Assembly (NCBI RefSeq): GCF_027052235.1
Contig: NZ_JALUFF010000027.1
Coordinates: 104,408 to 168,407 of the forward strand
Direction: 5' to 3'
Length of the DNA stretch: 64,000 bases
Source of the DNA: Thermococcus sp.
Lineage (GTDB): Archaea; Methanobacteriota_B; Thermococci; Thermococcales; Thermococcaceae
The notes under the pieces were generated by a model, which saw only the letters and a list, made by a program, of their open reading frames with translations, was not told the origin of the DNA and did no database searches. The position numbers and the translations under genes were made by a program. Each line of letters opens with the position of its first letter. Within the stretch, counting starts at the first letter, position 1. Shown here in pieces: positions 52,342 to 62,214 of this stretch.

Positions 52342-52791
52342 TCACCGGACTATCATCACCGGCGGTTTTATGTAGCCGACCACATCCTCAAGGATTGAGC
52401 CTATCCTCGTCTTCCCGCTCTTCCCATAGGCACCCATGACGACGAGGGAATACTTTCCTGAGTTTGCCTCCTGGAGGATTAAGTCCTTTGCGGGGCCTTC
52501 CGCTATCTTGAACGAGCAGTTGATGCCCTCCTTTCTTCCGAGCTCCAGGAGGCTCGTGAGGAGCTCCTTTACCCCCTTCTTGTTCTCCCTCCACAGGGTC
52601 TCCTCGAAGCGCTGTATTTCCTCCAAGCTACCGCTCCTCACGCTCGCGTGGAACGCTATCGCCCTTATCTCCCGCCTGTCGAGGACGGAGAAGAGAACTA
52701 CCTTCGCATTCCTTGGCTTCGCCACCGCAAAGGCGTGGAGAGCCGCTTTTTGACTCCACTTCGAGCCGTCAATAAGTACGAGTATCCTCAT
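52342..52791 (-). CDS. Universal stress protein UspA family
   Basis: A 149-residue alpha/beta nucleotide-binding protein. It begins MRILVLIDGSKWSQKAALHAFAVA and ends with SLVVMGAYGKSGKTRIGSILEDVVGYIKPPVMIV, which matches the ATP-binding G-2x-G-9x-G(S/T) pattern of USP proteins. It lies 9 bp after the ArsB/NhaD-like permease gene, so it may sense nucleotides for that transporter. Length is typical. Confidence 0.9.
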   Translation of the reverse strand: MRILVLIDGSKWSQKAALHAFAVAKPRNAKVVLFSVLDRREIRAIAFHASVRSGSLEEIQRFEETLWRENKKGVKELLTSLLELGRKEGINCSFKIAEGPAKDLILQEANSGKYSLVVMGAYGKSGKTRIGSILEDVVGYIKPPVMIVR

Positions 52792-52800
52792 GCTACCACC

Positions 52801-54081
52801 TCACAGCACAGCATACCTGAGCCATATGAGCAGGCTCCCGACTGCCACGGTCGAGGACATAACTGTTAGACCGACCTTCAGGAAGTCCCCGAAGGTTATC
52901 CTTATACCTTCCCTGTATGCTATTCCTATGACCACGACGTTGGCGCTCGCTCCAATGGCCGTTCCGTTGCCACCTAAGCAAGCTCCGAGGGAGAGCGCCC
53001 ACCAGAGGGGGTAGGTGTTGAAGCTTGTCCCCATGGCCTTTATCAGGGGTATCATCGTAGCGGTCAGAGGGATGTTGTCGACGACCGCGCTCGAAACTGC
53101 CGAGAACCATGCTATTGTGAATATCGCCTCGCTCTCCGTGTGGATTACGCCGGTCATCCAGCGGGCGACTGCGTCTATTATCCCTGTCTCCACCAGCGAG
53201 CCGACGATTATGAAGAGGGCCCCGAAGAAGAACAGGGTCGCCCACTCGACCTTTTCGAGGGCCTGCTCCGGAGATGCTCCAGACCACAGGAGCAGGATTG
53301 AGGCACCGGTCAGCGCTATAACGGCCGGCTCCACTCCAAGCTTGTCGTGGAAGAAGAAGCCCACTATTACAAGTCCAATGACGATGAGGGACTTCCTGAA
53401 GAGCTTCCTGTCCCTTATGGCATCGTTTTCGTTCATCTCCATTATCATGTTCCTTATTGCCTCCTCCCTTCCGGGGCTGACCTTAATGGCACCCCTGTAG
53501 GCGAGGTAGATAACGGCGATTGTGACGAAGAGGTCGAGGAAGGCTATCGGCGTCATGTTCGCTATGAACTCGTTGAAGCTTAACCCCGCCGCCGAGCCTA
53601 TCATTATGTTCGGCGGGTCTCCAATGAGGGTTGCCGTTCCGCCTATGTTGGACGCAAACACCTCGGAGAGGAGGAAGGGAACCGGGTTTACATCCATCCT
53701 CTTGGTTATGTAGAGAAGCATGGGAGTTAGCAGGAGAACCGTAGTGACGTTGTCGAGGAAGGCGCTGACGACTGCCGTAACGACCGAGAAGAACAGTAGA
53801 ACGCGCATCGGGTTTCCCTTTGAGAACTTCGCGGTCTTTATGGCTATGTACTCGAAGAGCCCGCTCTCCTTGGCTATGTTGACAACGACCATCATTCCCG
53901 CCAGGAGCAGTATTGTGTCTAGGTCGAGGTATTCAGGGACCTTTTCCCAGGGAACTACGTTGGTTATGAGCACGACGGACGCTCCGACCATCGCCGCCAC
54001 AGTCCTGTGGAGCTTCTCCGTCATTATGAAGGCGTACGTCCCGAGGAACACGGAGAGTGCTATGATTTCTGGAGCGTTCAC
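52801..54081 (-). CDS. ArsB/NhaD-superfamily membrane transporter
   Basis: A 426-residue protein with about 11 membrane helices of the ion-transporter superfamily (ArsB, NhaD, CitM, P-protein). The two characteristic halves contain ASNIGGTATLIGDPPNIMIGS and LGACLGGNGTAIGASANVVVIG, the conserved SNxG-T-x-GDPPN type re-entrant loops. Ions could be arsenite, sodium/proton or a dicarboxylate; the sequence does not decide. The GTG at 54081 has GGAGGTG six bases upstream; the GTG at 54090 is within that site. Universal stress protein genes lie on both sides. Confidence 0.9.
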   Translation of the reverse strand: MNAPEIIALSVFLGTYAFIMTEKLHRTVAAMVGASVVLITNVVPWEKVPEYLDLDTILLLAGMMVVVNIAKESGLFEYIAIKTAKFSKGNPMRVLLFFSVVTAVVSAFLDNVTTVLLLTPMLLYITKRMDVNPVPFLLSEVFASNIGGTATLIGDPPNIMIGSAAGLSFNEFIANMTPIAFLDLFVTIAVIYLAYRGAIKVSPGREEAIRNMIMEMNENDAIRDRKLFRKSLIVIGLVIVGFFFHDKLGVEPAVIALTGASILLLWSGASPEQALEKVEWATLFFFGALFIIVGSLVETGIIDAVARWMTGVIHTESEAIFTIAWFSAVSSAVVDNIPLTATMIPLIKAMGTSFNTYPLWWALSLGACLGGNGTAIGASANVVVIGIAYREGIRITFGDFLKVGLTVMSSTVAVGSLLIWLRYAVL

Positions 54082-54098
54082 TGAAATCACCTCCGGTT

Positions 54099-54644
54099 TC
54101 AGTAAACTATGACAGGCTTCTCAACCCTCTGAACTATCCTGAACACGAGGGGGCTTATGTTGTGAGTTTTCAGACTCTCGGAGCCGAAATGCCTCGATAT
54201 CGCGAGGAGGTCGTGTTCTTTAGCACTCTCCTCGACGAAAAGGGCTTTCTCCTCAAAGATTAGCTCTATGGTGAAGTCCATTCCAAGTTCGTGAAGCTTT
54301 CTTGAGACCTTCCCAAGGGCTTCCCTTCCGAGGGCTTCCTCCCTCTCCCTGAACTTTCTCGCTTCTTCCTCGCTTAGCGTTTCCCTTATGAGGGTGCAGA
54401 GAGCCATGTCTATGACGTAAACCACCCTGACCATTGCACTCGGGTATGAAACAAGAACCTCGTAGAGTTCCTCGGGTGGCTCCGGAGAGAACCTGTCGAT
54501 TGCGAGGAGAATCGATGATATCACGGGTATCTTCATTTCCTCCTCAGTCAGGAAGAACTCCTGATAGGCCTTGATAATCTCCTCGTAGCGCGAACCTGCA
54601 ATGTTCTGGAACTTCCTGAGTATAAGCTCACCGAAGTTTACCAT
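54099..54644 (-). CDS. Universal stress protein-like protein
   Basis: A 181-residue protein with a longer N-terminal helical segment and a USP-like fold (ISSILLAIDRFSPEPPEELYEVL; ELIFEEKALFVEESAKEHDLLAISRHFGS). It lacks the glycine-rich ATP loop of UspA, so nucleotide binding is doubtful. The ATG at 54644 follows GGGGGTTGAG. It precedes the permease gene by 17 bp and probably forms an operon with it and the UspA gene. Confidence 0.8.
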   Translation of the reverse strand: MVNFGELILRKFQNIAGSRYEEIIKAYQEFFLTEEEMKIPVISSILLAIDRFSPEPPEELYEVLVSYPSAMVRVVYVIDMALCTLIRETLSEEEARKFREREEALGREALGKVSRKLHELGMDFTIELIFEEKALFVEESAKEHDLLAISRHFGSESLKTHNISPLVFRIVQRVEKPVIVY

Positions 54645-54675
54645 CTCAACCCCCGGCAGGGGGCTCAAAAAACAG

Positions 54676-54685
54676 CTTATATAAG
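54676..54685 (-). promoter_or_regulatory. Promoter of the USP-permease-USP operon
   Basis: The palindromic CTTATATAAG lies 32-41 bases before the ATG at 54644. A CCCCC-N4-GGGGG inverted repeat at 54650-54663 straddles the expected start of transcription, so it could be an operator rather than an RNA hairpin. Confidence 0.5.
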
Positions 54686-54728
54686 TTGCGTTTCAGGAAT
54701 AAACCAAAAAGGGACGAATATAGAAGGC

Positions 54729-55139
54729 TCACTCGCCCCTGACCTTCATTATCTTTATCCTTCCGAGGGTCTCCCAGTACTCGACGGTTATGCCCTCGGT
54801 GAGCTGGTCTTTGACATCGTCCTCGACGCCGGTCTCTATCGGAACGTCGAAGGTCTCGTAGGTCTCCATGTCCATGAGCTGGACGGTGTCGGGCGTTATG
54901 GCTATAATCTGGCCGACGCGCTTGTCGATTATGGGAACCTCGACTTCAGCGCTCGTCGGTTTGACAATGCTCCTGACCTTCCTGTCGAAGACTCCAACGG
55001 CCTCAATCCTGGCCTTTGCAGAGCCGTGCTTTCCGGGTGAGGAAACGGTTATGTTGACTATTCTGCAGGGCTCCCCGTCGATGATGATGTACCTTCCGGG
55101 CTTGAGCTTGCTGACCTGAACCTTGGTCTTGTCTCCCAT
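54729..55139 (-). CDS. Translation initiation factor aIF5A
   Basis: A 136-residue factor that promotes peptide-bond formation at difficult sequences. The hypusination loop [10 protein letters not shown] carries Lys37, the residue that receives the aminobutyl group from spermidine. The C-terminal OB domain follows ([25 protein letters not shown]). It is close to the archaeal aIF5A consensus. Transcription is alone from a T-rich TATA (TTTTTTAAACG) at about 55180-55197. Deoxyhypusine synthase is not in the window. Confidence 0.96.
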   Translation of the reverse strand: MGDKTKVQVSKLKPGRYIIIDGEPCRIVNITVSSPGKHGSAKARIEAVGVFDRKVRSIVKPTSAEVEVPIIDKRVGQIIAITPDTVQLMDMETYETFDVPIETGVEDDVKDQLTEGITVEYWETLGRIKIMKVRGE

Positions 55140-55204
55140 TTTCCATACCTCCGTTTAAGCGTTCTCTTTGAGGTTGGGAAAGGCGTTTAAAAAATTTTTG
55201 AAAG

Positions 55205-56581
55205 TCAGCGCCGGGACTTCAGGAGGACGCTGTTCATAAAGGCCGGCACGAAAAGGACCAGGCCTATAATCGCCCCGAGCTTCGCAGCTGTTGAAGTGTT
55301 TAGGAGGGCGTAGTAGAGGGTGCCTATACCGACGAGTATCAGGAAGCCTATTGAAACTCCCACAAGCCCCTTGTTGGCCGTCAGCTCAGATGAAAAGAGT
55401 GGATAAGCCTCCAGTGCCGACACCAGCGCCGCGACGCTGAAGGGGACGAAGAGGAACATCACCCTGACGGACTGGAGGGCCATTGCGCCCGCTATGACTA
55501 TGGCTATGAGTGTCACAACTGTCAGACCAGACTTTCTGCCGAGTTGCATTACCTCGGAGAGCATCTGGCTGCCCATCTCCATGAGGACTATAAGCGTTGT
55601 CAGCCCCGCGAAGTAGAGGGATAAGACTAGGAGGTAGATTATCTTGGTTGCCCCGGGAACTCCCTTCAGGATTCTCGGAATGGTGAAGAACACCTTTATT
55701 GAGTCCTGTACTGGAGTTGTGCTGTTGGTGGCGTAGCTCTGGAGTGCCTGGAACTGGGTGTATAGTTTCAAGCTCTCCTCCGGTGAGATGTTGATGTTGT
55801 GGACGCTCTTCTCAAAGGCCTGGAAGGCCGGTCCCATAGAGTAGGCCATCGTGTAAGCAGCTGCAAAGCTGAGTATCAGCTGGAGGAAGAAGACGCCCAA
55901 GAGAACCCTCTTGAAGTCAAGGTCTTCGGGCGAGAAGCTACCTATGACGTAGTAAACTCCCGCACCGAGACCGAAGGCTATGATGACCGATGCCGTTAGC
56001 ATCGTCAGTCCCTGAACCGTGAAGTTTCCTCCGAAGGAGGTTATTGCGCTGACGGCCTGCTGCATGTAGAACTTGGCCTGCTCCGAGGTGACCGTCTTAA
56101 GTGCCTGCTCGCGGACGAGGTAGGCCGAGGCGAGGGTGAAGATTATCATGAGCACTGAAATTCCCGAGATGAACTCCAGGACCCTTCCCTTTGCGAGGAG
56201 AAGCAGGAGCACCGTGAGGAGCAGTGTTAGTATGGCCAGCAGTGTAACGTAAGAAGTATCCCAGCCGAAGATGTATATGAGGCCCCATGAGGAGAGATAG
56301 GCAGTGAGGCCGAGCATTATCAGGAGGAACATCAACAGAGTGAATATGAACGCCGGAGTTCTTGCGACTTTGAAGAACAGCTCGTATATCAGGTAGCGCG
56401 TCCTCTTCGTGCTCTCCGCCTCGCTGTATATCAGGAACATGGCCACTAGGACTGGAACCAGCGAAACCACTAGTCCCTTGAGGCCGAAGACTATAAAGTA
56501 CTTGGGCAGTATCAGGAAGTTCCATATTCCCAGTATGTATCCCGTTATAAGCAGAGCCATCAACACGCTGACCTTTCTCAT
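55205..56581 (-). CDS. NSS (SNF-like) family membrane transporter
   Basis: A 458-residue protein with about 12 membrane helices. It resembles, distantly, neurotransmitter:sodium symporters of prokaryotes, especially at FGLGAGVYYVIGSFSPEDLDFKR and in the long central helices. The canonical helix-1 sodium-site motif (N-x-WRFP) is not clear, so this may be a divergent member with altered ion use. The ATG at 56581 follows GGTGGTGAAA. It is transcribed from a TATA (TATATAATCC) near 56646-56656. Confidence 0.72.
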   Translation of the reverse strand: MRKVSVLMALLITGYILGIWNFLILPKYFIVFGLKGLVVSLVPVLVAMFLIYSEAESTKRTRYLIYELFFKVARTPAFIFTLLMFLLIMLGLTAYLSSWGLIYIFGWDTSYVTLLAILTLLLTVLLLLLAKGRVLEFISGISVLMIIFTLASAYLVREQALKTVTSEQAKFYMQQAVSAITSFGGNFTVQGLTMLTASVIIAFGLGAGVYYVIGSFSPEDLDFKRVLLGVFFLQLILSFAAAYTMAYSMGPAFQAFEKSVHNINISPEESLKLYTQFQALQSYATNSTTPVQDSIKVFFTIPRILKGVPGATKIIYLLVLSLYFAGLTTLIVLMEMGSQMLSEVMQLGRKSGLTVVTLIAIVIAGAMALQSVRVMFLFVPFSVAALVSALEAYPLFSSELTANKGLVGVSIGFLILVGIGTLYYALLNTSTAAKLGAIIGLVLFVPAFMNSVLLKSRR

Positions 56582-56645
56582 TTTCACCACCCTTCACGGT
56601 TGAAACAGTAGCAAAGATGTTCGAAACCAAATGTAGAATAACAGG

Positions 56646-56656
56646 ATTATATAGAT
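56646..56656 (-). promoter_or_regulatory. Promoter of the NSS-like transporter
   Basis: On the minus strand TATATAATCC within TCTATATAATCC gives a good TATA box about 65-75 bases before the ATG, implying a leader of about 40 nt. Confidence 0.45.
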
Positions 56657-56667
56657 AACGTTTTTGG

Positions 56668-58393
<1,726 letters not shown>

Positions 58394-58423
58394 CCAACCA
58401 CCATAGCACGTTCCCACCGGAGT

Positions 58424-58430
58424 ATTTAAA
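58424..58430. promoter_or_regulatory. Shared TATA of the dehydrogenase and phosphoesterase genes
   Basis: ATTTAAA with the palindromic core TTTAAA lies between divergent starts at 58393 and 58470. It is about 35 and 42 bases from them, so one element may serve both. Confidence 0.4.
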
Positions 58431-58469
58431 GCCTCCCGCGTCTAATTAGCATGTCAAGGTGCTTCCGTG

Positions 58470-59042
58470 ATGCTGGGGTTCCTGCGAAGAAGAAGGCTCA
58501 GAAAACTCCGCTCTTCATCTGGAGAGACGCTCCTCATGCACGTAGGCGACACGCCGGAGAGCGTTTACCCCTTTCTGGGAAAGCTAATCGACGAGTTCAG
58601 TCCAGAGATTATAGTCCACACGGGGGATTTAGTTGATAACGTCAAGCTGGAGAGGAAGCCCGAGTTACTCCCCCTCTACCGGGCCGGGCTGAGGAAGCTT
58701 GCGAGAATTCTCAAGGGCTCTGGGGCTGAGCTTTACATCGTCCCGGGCAATGAGGATGAGCCAAAGTTGGTTAGGGAGTTCTTTGGGGATGCCGTCGTTG
58801 AGCCGGGCACTGTTGTGGAGATAGAAGGAGTGAAGCTGGCCCTCGGGCACACCTGGGAAGATGTTGCCGGCGTTGAGGCTGACTTCAAACTCTACGGCCA
58901 CAACTTCAGGGTCATTCCAAAGGGACTAAACGCGGTCCTCGGCGTCAACTTTCTGTTCCTCCCCAGCGGAAAGGCCGTGAGGATTGATTATCCGGTTGGA
59001 ACCGACACCTATAGGGGTTACAAGCTGAGGAGGGGACTTTGA
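58470..59042 (+). CDS. Calcineurin-like metallophosphoesterase
   Basis: A 190-residue phosphoesterase of the YfcE/MJ0936 type. Metal motifs are HVGDTPES, VHTGDLVDN, VPGNEDEP, LGHTWED and LYGHNFRV. A basic N-terminal stretch (LRRRRLRKLR) is unusual and precedes the first motif. Family members cleave phosphodiesters such as cyclic nucleotides; the substrate here is unknown. Start codons at 58467 and 58470 both follow AAGGTG; the ATG is preferred. Its stop overlaps the next ATG by one base. Confidence 0.85.
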   Translation: MLGFLRRRRLRKLRSSSGETLLMHVGDTPESVYPFLGKLIDEFSPEIIVHTGDLVDNVKLERKPELLPLYRAGLRKLARILKGSGAELYIVPGNEDEPKLVREFFGDAVVEPGTVVEIEGVKLALGHTWEDVAGVEADFKLYGHNFRVIPKGLNAVLGVNFLFLPSGKAVRIDYPVGTDTYRGYKLRRGL

Positions 59043-60016
59043 TGAGATTTATGCGGTTCGGGCCTTCCATAATCTTCCTCAGGACAGTCCACAGCGATGC
59101 TGTAAAGAAGGCTATAGGGGAGATATTCTCCGTTAATGAGATACCCACTGATGAGGCGATAAGGAAGAGCAGGGAGTTTGAGACGGTTCTCTTCGTTACA
59201 GAAGAATGGATAAAGAAGACCCTCCCGCCGAAGACAGGTTTCCTGATAAAGCACGGGGCACCTTACGTCATAAGCACCGTGATAAACCGAAACCTCCCGG
59301 TGGAGAGGGTTCACGTGGAGAGCACGCTGATATTCCTCCGCGTTCCCGAGAATGTCGATGAAGCCCTGAGCTTCATAGCCAAAAAGTACGGCGGAAAAGT
59401 AACCACCCTTAGAGATGCCCTCGATGAGGGCGAAGCCGGTGATACTGTAGTCGGGGTCACGAAGAAAAGGCTCAGCTCTCCGATAGGGCCTGAAGAAATA
59501 GAGGGGGCAGTTTTGATAAGACGGGGCTTCCTTCAGGTCTACCGCGAGCTCAGCATCGATGCGCCTTTGCTCCTCTTCAAGCTCCTCCCCCAGTGGAACG
59601 AGCTCACCATCAAGATATACGATACCGAAAAGCGTTACGAGGAGAACATCGAGAGGCTCATGATGGTTATCGAGGATTTAGACCTGGGCTTTGTGGTCGG
59701 AGAGGGCTGGGACTGGGATTATCCGAGGCCTTTCATGCGCGTTCCCGTTTACAAGCTCAAGCTTTTAACCTGGGAGAAGCCGGAAAAGGTCAAGTTCCTC
59801 CTCAAAGGGATTGAATACTACGGCTACAAGCGTTTGTGCGACATAGACGTCTTCGTTGAGGGCAAGAAAATCAACTGGACGTCACTCGGGAAGTTCAGTT
59901 CAAAGTTCGAGCTGGCCAAGGCAGCTAGAGAAGAGCTGGAGAAAGGGCTGAGCGAGGACGTCCTTAAAAAGCTCAGGGAAATCGAGGAAAAACTGGCTGA
60001 GGAGTCTGGGAGCTGA
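59042..60016 (+). CDS. Conserved protein of unknown function
   Basis: A 324-residue soluble protein that I do not recognise. It has an alpha/beta start (FGPSIIFLRTVHSDAVKKAIGEIF), several basic segments and a helical C-terminus rich in Glu/Lys (AAREELEKGL to EKLAEESGS). There are no cysteine clusters or membrane helices. It is directly coupled to the phosphoesterase gene (TGATG), so it probably acts on the same substrate. In-frame starts at 59039 (TTG) and 59051 are possible. Confidence 0.75.
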   Translation: MRFMRFGPSIIFLRTVHSDAVKKAIGEIFSVNEIPTDEAIRKSREFETVLFVTEEWIKKTLPPKTGFLIKHGAPYVISTVINRNLPVERVHVESTLIFLRVPENVDEALSFIAKKYGGKVTTLRDALDEGEAGDTVVGVTKKRLSSPIGPEEIEGAVLIRRGFLQVYRELSIDAPLLLFKLLPQWNELTIKIYDTEKRYEENIERLMMVIEDLDLGFVVGEGWDWDYPRPFMRVPVYKLKLLTWEKPEKVKFLLKGIEYYGYKRLCDIDVFVEGKKINWTSLGKFSSKFELAKAAREELEKGLSEDVLKKLREIEEKLAEESGS

Positions 60017-60017
60017 G

Positions 60018-60947
60018 TCAGAGCTTCTTTATCTTTGCAACGAAGAAACCGCTCGTTCCGTGCCTGTCTGGATAAAAGCGCCTCGCCTTCGCCATTTCCT
60101 CGCTCAGCTCGATTCCGAAGGGTTTGGTTAAGGCCGGCTCGCCGTAGCGGAGGGGCAAAAGCTCGACGTTGAAGTTGTCGAGAACCCACTGGATTACGAA
60201 CTCGTTCTCCTCAGGCTCAAGGGAGCAGGTGGAGTAGACGAGGATTCCACCCTTCCTGAGGACGCTCAAACCCTTCTCAAGGAGCTTCATCTGCAAACCC
60301 TGGCAGAACTTTACATCGTCTATCGTCCTGTTGGCTTTCCTCTCCGGGTTCTTGTGTATCGTTCCCGAGCCCGTGCACGGTGCATCGAGAAGGATTTTAT
60401 CGAACTCAACGCCGAGTTCGTCTATGTAGAGCGACGATTTATGGAAGAGAACCGTGTTCGTAACGCCGAGGCGCGAAAGGTTGAGCCTCGTCTCCTTTAA
60501 GCGCTCCTCGCCGACGTCGAAGGCGTAAATAATGCCCTCGTTCTCCATGAGCTGGGCGAGGTAGCTCGTCTTCCCGCCGGGAGCCGATGCCATGTCGGCG
60601 ACGGTTTCTCCGGGCTTCGGTTCGAGGGCAACCGGGGGATACATTGAGCTTGCCTCCTGAATATAGAGGAGGCCGCTTAAATATTCGGGCGTGGAGGTTA
60701 TTGAGAAAGGTTCCCTCGTCAGGCAGAACCCTTCCCTCGCCCAGGGAACTCGCTTGAACTGGAATCCCTTCTTGTTGAGGAGCTTTGTGAGCTTCGGCAC
60801 CTCGATGCGGAGGGTGTTAACGCGGAAGCACCTCGGAAGGGGCCTTTCCATGGCCTCGGCTATTTTTAAAGCCCTCTCGCCCCAGAGCTGGTAATAGCGC
60901 TCCGCGAAGGTCTTGGAGTAGCCGAGGCTGAAGAGCTTTTCGAGCAT
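60018..60947 (-). CDS. RNA cytosine-C5 methyltransferase (NSUN/RsmB family)
   Basis: A 309-residue SAM-dependent methyltransferase. Domain order is an N-terminal RNA-recognition part (RCFRVNTLRI), the SAM motif VADMASAPGGKTSYLAQL, motif IV LLDAPCTGSGTIHKNPE and motif VI ILVYSTCSLEPEENEFV. The two cysteines (PC and TC) are the family catalytic pair. It is very like Pyrococcus PH1374-type tRNA m5C enzymes. The ATG at 60947 lacks a ribosome site and lies about 25 bases after a TATA (GGTTTAAAAGG at 60967-60977), so the message is leaderless. Longer in-frame versions would cross that promoter. Confidence 0.92.
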   Translation of the reverse strand: MLEKLFSLGYSKTFAERYYQLWGERALKIAEAMERPLPRCFRVNTLRIEVPKLTKLLNKKGFQFKRVPWAREGFCLTREPFSITSTPEYLSGLLYIQEASSMYPPVALEPKPGETVADMASAPGGKTSYLAQLMENEGIIYAFDVGEERLKETRLNLSRLGVTNTVLFHKSSLYIDELGVEFDKILLDAPCTGSGTIHKNPERKANRTIDDVKFCQGLQMKLLEKGLSVLRKGGILVYSTCSLEPEENEFVIQWVLDNFNVELLPLRYGEPALTKPFGIELSEEMAKARRFYPDRHGTSGFFVAKIKKL

Positions 60948-60966
60948 GGTTGGGAGTTGGGGGTGG

Positions 60967-60977
60967 GGTTTAAAAGG
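60967..60977 (-). promoter_or_regulatory. Leaderless promoter of the m5C methyltransferase
   Basis: Minus-strand CCTTTTAAACC lies 20-30 bases before the ATG, placing transcription start at the start codon. The T-rich tract between this and argF probably terminates argF. Confidence 0.45.
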
Positions 60978-61025
60978 TTCGCCGTTTTTGAAAGTGACCT
61001 TCAAAAGAAGATTAAAAGAGAGAAA

Positions 61026-61973
61026 TCAGACCTTAATCCCGCCCATGATAAGGGCCATGACTGCCTTCTGGGCGTGAAGCCTGTTCTCAGCCTGGTCAAA
61101 GACGACGCTGTTCGGACTGTCTATGACGTCGTCTGTAACCTCCTCGCCCCTGTGGGCCGGGAGGCAGTGCATGAAGATGTAATCGGGTTTAGCGTGCTTT
61201 ACAAGCTCCTTGTTGACTTGGAAGGGCTTGAATATCTTCCTCCTCTCCTCTGCCTCGGCCTCCTGCCCCATGCTCGCCCAGACGTCGGTGTAGATGACGT
61301 CGGCATCTTTGACGGCTTTAACCGGGTCGTGGAGGAGCTCGAAGCTTCCACCGCTCTCAGCGGCGTTCTTCTCGGCCCACTTGATGACCTTCGGGTCGGG
61401 TTCGTAGCCTTCCGGTGTGGCGACGACAACGTTTGCCCCGAGCTTTGTGCCCGCTACCATGAGTGAATGGGCAACGTTGTTTCCGTCACCGACGTAGACG
61501 ACCTTGAGGCCCTGAATCCTGCCCTTCTTCTCGAGTATTGTCTGGTAGTCTGCCAAAGCCTGACATGGATGGGAGAAGTCGGAGAGGCCGTTGATGACCG
61601 GGACGCTCGCATACCTGGCGAGGTCTTCCACATCCTTGTGGGCGTAAACCCTCGCCATTATCCCGTCAACGTATCTGCTTAGAACTCTCGCCGTGTCCGC
61701 TATCGTCTCTCCCCTGCGGAGCTGTAAATCCTGGGCGTTGAGGTAGAGGCCGTAGCCACCGAGCTGATAAATGCCGACCTCAAATGAAATCCTCGTCCTC
61801 GTTGAGGGCTTCTGGAAAATCATTGCCAGGGTCTTCCCCTCAAGAACGCGTTGGGGCTTTCCAATCTTGTTCCATATCTTCATCATCTCGGCCGTCTTGA
61901 GAATCGTCTCAAGTTCCTCCCTCGTGAAGTCCTGAAGGCAGAGAACGTCCCTTCCAGCCAAACTAACCACCAT
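61026..61973 (-). CDS. argF: Ornithine carbamoyltransferase
   Basis: Catalyses citrulline formation from ornithine and carbamoyl phosphate. The 315-residue product has MVVSLAGRDVLCLQDFTREEL, the carbamoyl phosphate loop KPSTRTRISFE, the HPCQALADYQT substrate region, YTDVWASMGQEAEA (SMG loop) and FMHCLPAHRGEEV (catalytic Cys). It is nearly identical in pattern to P. furiosus OTC. The ATG at 61973 follows GGTGATGCAC. No arginine operon neighbours are visible. Confidence 0.96.
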   Translation of the reverse strand: MVVSLAGRDVLCLQDFTREELETILKTAEMMKIWNKIGKPQRVLEGKTLAMIFQKPSTRTRISFEVGIYQLGGYGLYLNAQDLQLRRGETIADTARVLSRYVDGIMARVYAHKDVEDLARYASVPVINGLSDFSHPCQALADYQTILEKKGRIQGLKVVYVGDGNNVAHSLMVAGTKLGANVVVATPEGYEPDPKVIKWAEKNAAESGGSFELLHDPVKAVKDADVIYTDVWASMGQEAEAEERRKIFKPFQVNKELVKHAKPDYIFMHCLPAHRGEEVTDDVIDSPNSVVFDQAENRLHAQKAVMALIMGGIKV

Positions 61974-62002
61974 GTGCATCACCGTCCAAGGCTGGGGAGG
62001 GA

Positions 62003-62011
62003 GTTTAATAA
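62003..62011 (-). promoter_or_regulatory. Promoter of argF
   Basis: Minus-strand TTATTAAAC within GGGTTATTAAACTCC lies 30-38 bases before the ATG, leaving a very short leader. Confidence 0.4.
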
Positions 62012-62014
62012 CCC

Positions 62015-62204
62015 TTTCGTCGAAAAAAGCCCACTCAATTTGGAAGGTTTTGATGCCCAGTCGAGAAAAACTTTCCAAACGTAAGTTCCTAATGCCAAGA
62101 CTTCAACTGCCAAGTTGCCACATTGGACCATCTCTTTGCATTCCTCTGTCGCACCTTCAAGGTTGTCCGAGAAAAGGATAATAAGCGCGAGCATGAGTTG
62201 AAGC
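62015..62204. other. Spacer between divergent argF and thyX
   Basis: About 190 bp without a supported gene, and one of the longest gaps of the window. On the minus strand it carries an open 71-codon frame that runs over the argF promoter but has no ribosome site. A small inverted repeat CAACT-GCCA-AGTTG lies around 62104-62117. I see no tRNA, guide RNA or terminator structure. Confidence 0.35.
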
Positions 62205-62214
62205 GGTGGGGAAA

